Translations under genes and position numbers: made by a program
In this document: one piece after another, positions 1 through 6,379 of the stretch
How the letters are laid out: every line of letters begins with the position of its first letter
How positions within the stretch are numbered: position 1 is the first letter of the stretch
Notes under the pieces: model-generated
Databases searched by the model: none
What the model saw: only the letters and a program-made list of their open reading frames with translations
Told to the model about the DNA's origin: nothing
Assembly: GCA_937996585.1 (NCBI GenBank)
Contig: CALKUW010000317.1
Span: 1 to 6,379 of the forward strand
From: an uncultured Flavobacteriales bacterium
Lineage (GTDB): Bacteria > Bacteroidota > Bacteroidia > Flavobacteriales_D > Sanyastnellaceae
Direction of reading: 5' to 3'
DNA length: 6,379 nt

Positions 1-1856
1 ACGGAGGCGGGGTCCTCCTGCGCGATGTAGGTGTTGAGTCCCATGGCCTCCATGTCCGGACGCGCCATGGTCACATAGTTGTCCCAGGTCGTCTTCGTGA
101 TGGGGTCCGGCGTCTCCTGCAACATGGGGTTCGCGGCCTGCTGGCCATCGCCCATGGCAGTCTTGCGGTACAGGGCCAGTTCGAAGTTGCCACCCTTGCG
201 GGACTTCACTTCGGACAGGGCTCCGGCGAGCGCAACGCCATTGTAGGTCGGCGCGACCTTCTCCGGGGCTGCGACGGCAAGGAAGCCATTGTGCACACCC
301 GTATTCCAATCCTGGTCCGTGTACATCGCATCCGCCGTGTAGGCCGCATTGTGCGTCTGGCGGATGAAGGTGTAGGCATCCGTGGCCTGACCGGCCCAAG
401 CTGCGAGGCTCTCGGTCGCGTGGCGCGTACCGTAAAGCGGCTGTATGGTCGGCTGGGCGATGTCGATGCGCTCCGGATCGATCTGCAGGTCGTTCCAGGC
501 CTCGAGCCAATGGTGGTTCGGCGCAATGGCGGTACAACGACTCGCGGTCTCGTCGGCATAGAGGGCAGTCGACACGCTGAAGGCCACCTTTTCGAGGCCT
601 GCCTTGAAAGCCGCGGCATCCGCACCGTGGTAGGCCGGGTTCACCCCGTCCACGATGAGGGCAGAGACCTTGCCCGCCTGCATGTCCTTCACGAGTTCGG
701 CGTAAGCAGCGTCATCGCCCTGGTACAGGGAAGCCTTTTCGTTGATGTCGAACGTTGTGCCAAGTGCACCAAGCGCCACATTGATGGCATTGACGATGCA
801 CTGGGTGGCCACATCGTTGTCGCCGGAAACCACGAGTCCATTGGCACCGGCGGACTTGAGGTCCGCTGCGGCCGACTTGACAGCTGCGAGCACACCCTCG
901 TCCAAACCGGCCACATGGCCTTGTCCATTGATTTCGTTCAGAAGCGCGGCGGCCACGTTGCCCTGTTGTGAGGGCTTGACCCGCGTGCGCTTGTCGGCAT
1001 TGGAACCGGTGAGGCTCATGCCGCTCTCGAAAGCGTGCAACACACTCATGGCACCGTCCTCCGGGCGGCGGGTCTTGGCCCACTCAGCCGTGTACCAGAC
1101 AGTATCGCCCCAAGTGCCGAGGAAATCGGCATTCAAGGACACCACCGCCTTGGCCTCGGCAAAATTGTAGGACGGGAAGGACCGGCGACCAAAGTCTTTT
1201 TCGGCAGCGGCCACGACCGCGCCGTAGCTCACGGCGTCGCATTGGATGTGCTCGACACCTGCGGCATCGGAAAGGGCCGCGATGGCGCGCTGCTGGCTGG
1301 GGCTCATGACCGTACCGGTAAGCAACACCTTGCGACCGGCACCGGACAGGCCCTTCTGGACGGCACCATCGAGGGTGGCCCAATCGGTGGCCTCACCGTT
1401 CAGTTGGGGCGCCTGCAGGCGGGCGGAATCGTACAATCCAAGGACGGAAGCATTGACCCGGGCATTGACCCGACCGTAGCCCGTCTCGGTGTTGCTCTTC
1501 ACGAAAATCGGACGGCCCTCACGGGTCTTCACCAGCACGTCCACGTAATCGTGACCGTCGTAATAGGTGGAGGCGTAATAGTTCGCCACACCCGGGGTGA
1601 TCTCCTCAGGCTTGTTCGTGTAGGGAATCGACTTGACCACCGGCGTCTCGCAGGCAGCGAGCGTGGCGGCGGTCACGGAGAAGCCCATGAACTTGAGGAA
1701 GTCGCGGCGGCCGGTGTTGGCGCGCTGCAGGCGGTCGTCCGCAAGGAATTGATCGACCGGGCGCTCGGCGGCGAACTCCTGGGATTCAATCCGCTCGAAC
1801 TCGGGGGTGCGGTCCAACTCTTCGAGTCCGGACCAGTAAATCTTGTTGTCAGCCAT
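1..1856 (-). CDS. actB: Alternative complex III subunit ActB, Tat-exported molybdopterin-oxidoreductase-like protein (3' end cut by window)
   Basis: This is a periplasm-facing subunit of the quinol-oxidising alternative complex III. I translated it by hand: it starts MADNKIYWSG at 1856 and stays open for 618 codons to the window edge, so the C-terminal part, where family members carry a ferredoxin-like iron-sulfur domain, is missing here. About 49 residues precede a twin-arginine motif, RRDFLK (residues 50-55), a hydrophobic stretch and LAAC with Cys69. This matches the extended Tat domain of the family (MoCo_extend_TAT type) and might also be a lipobox. Family-like motifs follow: a VLGLYDSAR segment near residue 139, MSLTGSNADKR (280-290), and LQETPDP near 579-585. 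Only four cysteines are seen (69, 206, 353, 441), with no N-terminal 4Fe-4S motif, consistent with the cofactor-free molybdopterin-like domain of ActB. It lies 29 bp after actA with no clear ribosome binding site, so it is very likely co-transcribed. Family assignment is secure; lipidation is inference. Confidence 0.95.
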   Translation of the reverse strand, partial: MADNKIYWSGLEELDRTPEFERIESQEFAAERPVDQFLADDRLQRANTGRRDFLKFMGFSVTAATLAACETPVVKSIPYTNKPEEITPGVANYYASTYYDGHDYVDVLVKTREGRPIFVKSNTETGYGRVNARVNASVLGLYDSARLQAPQLNGEATDWATLDGAVQKGLSGAGRKVLLTGTVMSPSQQRAIAALSDAAGVEHIQCDAVSYGAVVAAAEKDFGRRSFPSYNFAEAKAVVSLNADFLGTWGDTVWYTAEWAKTRRPEDGAMSVLHAFESGMSLTGSNADKRTRVKPSQQGNVAAALLNEINGQGHVAGLDEGVLAAVKSAAADLKSAGANGLVVSGDNDVATQCIVNAINVALGALGTTFDINEKASLYQGDDAAYAELVKDMQAGKVSALIVDGVNPAYHGADAAAFKAGLEKVAFSVSTALYADETASRCTAIAPNHHWLEAWNDLQIDPERIDIAQPTIQPLYGTRHATESLAAWAGQATDAYTFIRQTHNAAYTADAMYTDQDWNTGVHNGFLAVAAPEKVAPTYNGVALAGALSEVKSRKGGNFELALYRKTAMGDGQQAANPMLQETPDPITKTTWDNYVTMARPDMEAMGLNTYIAQEDPAS

Positions 1857-1885
1857 GGGGCAGATCTCGATTTGCGTTCAGATGA

Positions 1886-3304
1886 TCAATAGTGGCACTT
1901 GGAGCATTCCCATCCTCCGAGTTCCTTGACCGTCGTCTTTTCGTCTTCCATATAGCGGCGCAGTTCCTCGTTGCCGCGGAGGTCGTCCTTGAGGCGGTCG
2001 TGCATCTCCTCGTAATAGCCCGAGGAGGCAAAGCTGATTTCCGCCTTGTTGTGGCACTCGATGCACCAGCCCATCGTGAGGGTGGGCTTGGACAATTCAA
2101 TGAGGCCGGGGAAGTCATCCACCAGACCGTTGATCTCTTCCACCGGAGCGATGCGGCCCACCGTGTACTTGCCGACGTCACCGTGGCAGTTCTGGCATTC
2201 CAATCCGCCCACCACAACGTGCTGCTGGTGGCTGAAGAACACATGGTCGGGCAGGTTGTGCACCTTGTTCCACTTCAGGGGCTCGCCCTGGAAATCATCT
2301 TGCGGGCTCTGGTAACCGTTCTGGCCCTCACCGTCGAGGTAGGTGCCGGATTCGGGGTCGAAACCGATGGCCGCATAGATCTTGCCAATCTCCACCTCTC
2401 CGTAGCGGCTGCCCTTCTTCACCGCCTTGTGGCAGTTCATGCAGACGTTGGTCGAGGGAATGCCCGCGTGCTTGGACTCGTAGGCACTGTGGTGGCAGTA
2501 CTGGCAGTCGACCTCGTTCTCGCATACGTGCACGCTATGGATGAACTTGACCGGCTGGTCAGGCGTGTATCCCTGGTAGACACCAACCCCCATCAGGGCC
2601 TGGTAACCGATGACAACGAGGTAGGCGACCACGAAGACGCCGAGGATGCTCACAAAGGCGATGTTCTCCCAAGCCCAGGCGCGCAGGCGGACCGAGTAGG
2701 GGGCATCGGCATTGTCGGAAGCCAGTTCGGCGGCCTTTTCCAGCGACTTGCGCACCGTTGCGGCACTCAAGGCGATGATCAGGAACAAGGTCAAGAGAAT
2801 GAGGAACCAGATGGTGCCGTTGGCACCCTCCTCCTCTTCAAGCGTGTCGTAGATGGTGGGGCAATCCGTACCCGTATCAGCGCTGGCCACGACATCAGGC
2901 GGGTTCTGGACATACGCCATGATGTCCTTGACATCGTCCGCACTCACAGCCTGGGCGGTCATCCAGCCGTATGTACCCACGTAGCGGTCGACGAGTGACT
3001 TGACGTAAGGATCTCCGGTGGCGGCGGCGGCCTGCGGGTTCTGAATCCACTGGACGAGGATTTCCTCGCTTGAGCCCCAGCGGTCGGCGATTCCGGCCAG
3101 ACCGGGGGCCGCCAAAACCTCATTGGTGACCTTGTGACAGGAAGCACAGTTGGCGTTGAATAGCGCCTGACCGTTCTCTATGTTTCCCTCATCCCAGATA
3201 CCCGCCTGTAGGGTTGCGGGCATCGCCATCATTGCCACTGCCACCAGGACTGCGAATCGTCCCATGTGATAGAGACCCCGATTGGCGCTCTCGAATCCGA
3301 ACAT
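1886..3304 (-). CDS. actA: Alternative complex III subunit ActA, hexaheme c-type cytochrome
   Basis: This is the heme c electron-transfer subunit of alternative complex III, which takes electrons from menaquinol oxidation and hands them to a periplasmic carrier or a coupled oxidase. The 472-residue product has six CXXCH sites. The first (CASCH, 53-57) lies in an N-terminal mono-heme domain with Met115 as the likely axial ligand. Two membrane segments follow (about 164-183 and 213-234). Then come five sites: CQYCH 267-271, CMNCH 288-292, CQNCH 370-374, CIECH 414-418 and CSKCH 467-471, the last ending one residue before the terminus. His256, 259, 349, 354, 359, 362 and 435 are candidates for distal ligands. 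Fusion of a mono-heme domain to the pentaheme part matches Bacteroidota ActA as I recall it. The start is uncertain: ATG at 3304 gives a 13-residue extension, whereas Met14 (ATG at 3265) begins a standard signal peptide with a likely cut after LQA (residue 34). Neither has a strong ribosome binding site. Confidence 0.95.
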   Translation of the reverse strand: MFGFESANRGLYHMGRFAVLVAVAMMAMPATLQAGIWDEGNIENGQALFNANCASCHKVTNEVLAAPGLAGIADRWGSSEEILVQWIQNPQAAAATGDPYVKSLVDRYVGTYGWMTAQAVSADDVKDIMAYVQNPPDVVASADTGTDCPTIYDTLEEEEGANGTIWFLILLTLFLIIALSAATVRKSLEKAAELASDNADAPYSVRLRAWAWENIAFVSILGVFVVAYLVVIGYQALMGVGVYQGYTPDQPVKFIHSVHVCENEVDCQYCHHSAYESKHAGIPSTNVCMNCHKAVKKGSRYGEVEIGKIYAAIGFDPESGTYLDGEGQNGYQSPQDDFQGEPLKWNKVHNLPDHVFFSHQQHVVVGGLECQNCHGDVGKYTVGRIAPVEEINGLVDDFPGLIELSKPTLTMGWCIECHNKAEISFASSGYYEEMHDRLKDDLRGNEELRRYMEDEKTTVKELGGWECSKCHY

Positions 3305-3328
3305 GATTTACCGCTTGATTTTCGCGGG

Positions 3329-3336
3329 CAAATGTA
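3329..3336 (-). promoter_or_regulatory. Candidate Bacteroidota -7 promoter box (TACATTTG) upstream of actA
   Basis: The minus strand reads TACATTTG here, a full match to the TAnnTTTG -7 element of the Bacteroidota housekeeping sigma factor. The matching -33 element is weak: only CTG at 3359-3357 (20-base spacer) resembles the expected TTG. Transcription would begin around 3322, leaving a leader of under 20 nt before the ATG at 3304, or close to 60 nt before the ATG at 3265. The box sits in the only intergenic gap of note (98 bp, 3305-3402), where I see no convincing terminator hairpin, so read-through from the porZ side remains possible. The box match is seen; promoter activity is inferred. 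Confidence 0.55.
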
Positions 3337-3402
3337 GAACCCAAAGCGCGACCGGACAGGCCGAGGAGGGCATAATCTTCAATCGGAGTGTTCAAGTCCC
3401 CA

Positions 3403-4023
3403 TCAGGGGGTTCGAGTGCAATCACCAGACACGGGAAATGCGGACTCGGGCATCAATTCAGCCGGCACGACAAGGGCATCCGGAAACCGCCTGGCGAGCA
3501 CTCCTTTGGCCCTGTGCGCGGCCAACGGGGTGCGAAAGTCCCCCACCTGCACACCGAATAGCGGTGGATAGGGAGACAGGTGAACCGCCATGCCCGGCAA
3601 TGGATCTTCCTCCAGGGCCCTGCGGAGTGCGCGTGCCGAATCCAACCTGCCCATGAACAGCTGCACCCGAAATCCAGGAATTCTTATTTCCTCCGGCGCT
3701 ACCACCAGACTGTCGAGTCCTGCGATGGCATCCGGAATCCCCCAAGCCACAGTCCCTGCTCGCATGTCGAAATTCAGGCCATCCATAGGCATTTCATCAT
3801 TCGAATCCTTCGGCGATGACCCGGCGGCAGGACCGGGAATATCCGCTTCCTGACCGTTCACATTCATGGGTCGTTCCTGTTCGGGGGTATCCTCAATCTG
3901 GTCCGTCTCCGGCGCAGACTGCTTGAAGAGTTGACGCCACCAAGGAGCGTCGTCTTGGGCATGCAGAACGCACGGTTCCGCGAGAAACAGCGCCAACAGA
4001 CAGGGTAGCATCCAATTCCTCAT
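3403..4023 (-). CDS. Exported SPOR-domain protein
   Basis: This 206-residue protein probably binds septal or other denuded peptidoglycan in the periplasm, the usual role of SPOR domains. Residues 1-22 form a Sec signal peptide with a likely cut at LHA/QD. A long acidic, proline-rich and presumably disordered linker follows (about 24-85), then a short conserved-looking stretch (about 85-110). The SPOR fold covers about 115-190: it opens with IPGFRVQLFMG, has a helix rich in Ala and Arg (129-139), and its second repeat reads FGVQVGDFRT (156-165) followed by a helix and PDALVVPAE. This repeat pattern is typical of Bacteroidota SPOR proteins. Its ATG overlaps the porZ stop by one base, so translation is probably coupled, and it sits directly before the actA promoter region. 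The domain is confident; partner and exact role are unknown, and it is not a recognised named gene. Confidence 0.88.
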   Translation of the reverse strand: MRNWMLPCLLALFLAEPCVLHAQDDAPWWRQLFKQSAPETDQIEDTPEQERPMNVNGQEADIPGPAAGSSPKDSNDEMPMDGLNFDMRAGTVAWGIPDAIAGLDSLVVAPEEIRIPGFRVQLFMGRLDSARALRRALEEDPLPGMAVHLSPYPPLFGVQVGDFRTPLAAHRAKGVLARRFPDALVVPAELMPESAFPVSGDCTRTP

Positions 4024-4025
4024 CA
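4021..4025 (-). other. TGATG stop/start overlap between porZ and the SPOR gene
   Basis: On the minus strand the TGA stop of porZ (4025-4023) shares its last A with the ATG start of the SPOR gene (4023-4021). No Shine-Dalgarno-like run is visible just before this ATG. A one-base overlap of this kind usually means the two genes sit on one transcript and that ribosomes finishing the first gene restart on the second. The overlap is seen directly; coupling is inference. Confidence 0.8.
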
Positions 4026-6379
4026 GCGCAAGATGACCATTTTACCGGACGCACCGGACTTGCCGGCCGACTCGCCCGCCAACAGGAAATACACCCCCTC
4101 GGGCACGGGACGTCCCAGGTCGTCATTGGTGTCCCACACAGCGCGCCCACCGGCGCTTTCCAACCTGCGAATCCGCGCACCGGAGGCATCGACGACGTGG
4201 ATTTCCGACCCGAAGGCCAGTCCGTCAATCGTCACATTCGGCGCGTATTCCGACCGCCACGGGTTCGGGAAAACCCGCAAGCCCCCACCATCCAATTCAG
4301 TCCTGAAATTCGTCGCATCACCCCGGTACGAAGTGACCCCCTGGGGCGTCGCGAAATAGACCATGCCACTCTCCTGGTCGATGGCGATGTCATACACCTC
4401 ATTGCTGGGCAATCCACTGTTCGCCGCAGTGAAATGGGCGACCTGTTCGCGGCCATCCGGGCTCAGAAGGAATACACCGCTGTTGATGGTGGCGATCCAC
4501 TTGCGGTTTCCACCATCCAATGCGATGTCCTGAACCATTTCGGTCTCCAGCAGGAACTGGAAATTGCCATCCTGTTCAATCAGGATCTGCTGTGCGTCGA
4601 ATCCTTCGCCCTCGAAAAGCGCTTGGGGTTGATAGAACACGGCCGGACCCTGCAATGTGCCGATCCAGATTTCCCCGTCCAGATCTTCTTCAATGCTGTA
4701 CACGAAGGGGCTCGGGAGTCCACCCTCTCCCTCCTTTTGGCCGAGGTAGCGCACATCGTCGTCGGAAGGGTCAGCGGGTGTGCCATTGGTCGACAGGACC
4801 ATGATCCCACCACCCGCCGCCAGCAGAACCCAAATCTGGTCGGACTGCGTGGCCAGCACCCGGGCGAAACGGGTGTTGACCCCCAGGCCATCCAAAGGAA
4901 AGGTGTGCCATGTCCCCTCGGCATCGAGCATCTTGAGGGGCACTTCCGTCCCTTCGTTCAAGACCCACAGGTTGCCCTGCCTGTCGAAATCCAGGGTCGG
5001 CACCACGCAGCGCGGGCTCTCCCAAAGCACACTCAGCTCCAGTGGACTGTTGCCGGGGTTCCAATACCGGTGCAATTGAGGCCCTTCAAGTTCAACGACG
5101 CCTTCCTCCAGACTTCCGAAGGCCGAACGTTCGGGACGGGTCGGGTCGATGCTGACATCGATGGGGTCCTGCACACCCGGCCCGCCCGCCTCACCATCGG
5201 GCGGTGGAACAGACCACCAATAGGTGCCCTTCCTCCCACTGAACCCCTCCGCCCTGTAGAGGGGCACACCACTGGCTTCCGTGCCTCCGGTGGCTACCCA
5301 CAAACGGTCATTCCAGGCATCCATCCGCCACGCCGCATTGGAACGCGGTCCATTGGGCGCATAAGGACCATCAAATTCAGCACCCACAGCCTCAGCGGTC
5401 TTCCAGACCAAACCGCCGAATCCGTTGGCAATCCAAACTCCACCGCCACCTGCCACAAGACCACCGGGCTGCATGAACAAGGAGCCCACTTCCGTGATCA
5501 GCTCGAGCGGCGCCCATGCTTCGTCCATTTCCAAAACGCCAAAGGGCGTGGATGCCCAAAGCTTGACCCCATCGGTCGCCAGCTCCTTGAATTCCTCTGA
5601 CAGGTTCTCCGCGGCGTCCACCCAGATGCCAAGGTCCGGGTCACCGACCAGGATCCGGTCGGGCGCCCCTTCCCGGACTTCGAGGATGGCCATGCGGCCG
5701 TCCACACCGGCCTTGACATCCCGGAGATCTTCAGCCCCCCATTGCTCCAGTCCGGCCTCGCGCTCCCAGGTCGCGGGGTTGCCGGGAAAGGGGGCGTTCA
5801 CCGGAGCTGACCACAACCCTGCGGAAGTCGCCAGCCACCAGCGGCCCGCCCGCTGCGTGGCCGCCTGGATGGACAGGGGCTCCCCGTCAGATTCCAGTTT
5901 CCATGTATCCCGAACCTCCAATGCCTGAAGGTCATATTCAACGACACCGATGTCCGTGCAAATCAGGAGTCGGTCGCCCACGACTTCAAGGGCGCGGGGC
6001 CGTTTGTTGCCGGGAAGGTCCGCCTCCGCCAGGTCCCGCACCGTCGTCACCATGCCCAATGTCCCATCCGCATCGAAGCTGACGAGGTCGAAAACCCCCG
6101 TGGCATAACCCACGATGGCCCAACCTGATTCAGGCGCCACCGCCAGCGCTACGATGTCCGCACCACTCAAGCCGGTTGATTTGGAAAACCGCTGGATTTC
6201 ACCCGTACTGCGCCCTGCAGCATCGACCCCCAAGGTGAACAGTCCCGTCTCACCCGCCACGAGCACGATGGGCGATCCCGGCGCCGTGGCCACAGCCTGG
6301 CAGCGGGTCAGGTTGGGGTGGTCCTGCCAGGTGCCCGTCTCGATCTGCGACCACGCCGTGGAAGCCATCATCACCAAAG
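4023..6379 (-). CDS. porZ: PorZ-type T9SS beta-propeller protein with C-terminal sorting domain (5' end cut by window)
   Basis: PorZ is a surface protein of the type IX secretion system; in Porphyromonas gingivalis it joins the attachment complex and delivers anionic LPS to cargo. About 785 codons are present. The frame is open to the edge, and the first residues (LVMMASTAWSQ) look like the end of a signal peptide, so the true start lies outside and the TTG at 6377 is not it. Counting from 6377, mature sequence begins near residue 11 with TGTWQDHPNL, a PorZ-like opening. Propeller blades carry repeats such as GLSGADIVALAV (69-80), GLPSPFVYSI (553-562) and GLPSNEVYDIAID (655-667). Other family-like pieces are the NGPRSNAAW segment (342-350), DPTRPE (411-416), NSPLELS (443-449) and DRQGNLWVLNEG (465-476). 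The last 85 or so residues (VFPNP at 702-706, EGVYFLL at 760-766, SGKMVILR at 777-784) form a type A T9SS sorting domain. A general propeller protein with a sorting domain is the alternative, but the overall layout favours PorZ. Confidence 0.9.
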   Translation of the reverse strand, partial: LVMMASTAWSQIETGTWQDHPNLTRCQAVATAPGSPIVLVAGETGLFTLGVDAAGRSTGEIQRFSKSTGLSGADIVALAVAPESGWAIVGYATGVFDLVSFDADGTLGMVTTVRDLAEADLPGNKRPRALEVVGDRLLICTDIGVVEYDLQALEVRDTWKLESDGEPLSIQAATQRAGRWWLATSAGLWSAPVNAPFPGNPATWEREAGLEQWGAEDLRDVKAGVDGRMAILEVREGAPDRILVGDPDLGIWVDAAENLSEEFKELATDGVKLWASTPFGVLEMDEAWAPLELITEVGSLFMQPGGLVAGGGGVWIANGFGGLVWKTAEAVGAEFDGPYAPNGPRSNAAWRMDAWNDRLWVATGGTEASGVPLYRAEGFSGRKGTYWWSVPPPDGEAGGPGVQDPIDVSIDPTRPERSAFGSLEEGVVELEGPQLHRYWNPGNSPLELSVLWESPRCVVPTLDFDRQGNLWVLNEGTEVPLKMLDAEGTWHTFPLDGLGVNTRFARVLATQSDQIWVLLAAGGGIMVLSTNGTPADPSDDDVRYLGQKEGEGGLPSPFVYSIEEDLDGEIWIGTLQGPAVFYQPQALFEGEGFDAQQILIEQDGNFQFLLETEMVQDIALDGGNRKWIATINSGVFLLSPDGREQVAHFTAANSGLPSNEVYDIAIDQESGMVYFATPQGVTSYRGDATNFRTELDGGGLRVFPNPWRSEYAPNVTIDGLAFGSEIHVVDASGARIRRLESAGGRAVWDTNDDLGRPVPEGVYFLLAGESAGKSGASGKMVILR

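Noticed and set aside
206..625. Minus-strand 139-residue frame rich in Arg, Ser and Pro
   Set aside because: It is a shifted frame within actB; its low-complexity composition is typical of a shadow of GC-rich coding sequence.
1450..1472. Short tandem repeat of gcattgacccg with a 12-bp period inside actB
   Set aside because: It only encodes RVNARVNA (residues 129-136) in a family-conserved region of ActB; two copies in frame do not indicate a mobile or regulatory repeat.
1857..1885. Possible separate promoter or terminator between actA and actB
   Set aside because: The 29-bp gap shows no TAnnTTTG box, no hairpin with a T run and no clear ribosome binding site; it reads as an ordinary operon spacer.
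4197..5600. A 467-residue open frame on the plus strand opposite porZ
   Set aside because: It is fully antisense to a well-supported gene, its translation has no recognisable domain, and stop codons are rare on the reverse strand of GC-rich coding DNA. The same applies to the plus-strand frames at 1892-2998, 1035-1892 and 291-971.
6369..6377. TTG, GTG or ATG near the window edge as the porZ start
   Set aside because: The frame stays open to the edge and the residues there look like the hydrophobic core of a signal peptide already under way, so the start is most likely outside the window.

Overview
This window reads as part of a Bacteroidota chromosome, from an unusually GC-rich lineage (roughly 60% GC by eye). 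The evidence is a PorZ-type type IX secretion (T9SS) protein with a C-terminal sorting domain, a Bacteroidota-style TAnnTTTG promoter box, little sign of Shine-Dalgarno sequences, and an alternative complex III (ACIII) gene pair in its Bacteroidota form. I cannot name the genus; a flavobacterial or sphingobacterial relative is plausible.

All four genes lie on the minus strand, so the transcription order runs from high to low coordinates. First is porZ (6379 to 4023, 5' end outside the window), an exported beta-propeller protein of the T9SS. Its stop codon overlaps by one base the start of a small secreted SPOR-domain protein (4023 to 3403). A 98-bp gap follows, holding a good candidate promoter box. 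After it come actA (3304 to 1886), a hexaheme membrane cytochrome c, and, 29 bp further on, actB (1856 to 1, 3' end outside the window), the Tat-exported molybdopterin-oxidoreductase-like subunit. The actB reading frame is open from its ATG to the window edge.

The window joins two functional blocks: the end of an envelope block (T9SS/LPS-linked PorZ plus a peptidoglycan-associated SPOR protein) and the start of the ACIII operon, whose complex oxidises menaquinol and passes electrons through c-type hemes to a terminal oxidase or carrier. The rest of the ACIII genes (actC onward) should lie just beyond position 1. I saw no RNA gene, mobile element, CRISPR array, phage gene or clear terminator. 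I found no evidence of an undescribed system; the noteworthy points are details of known families.
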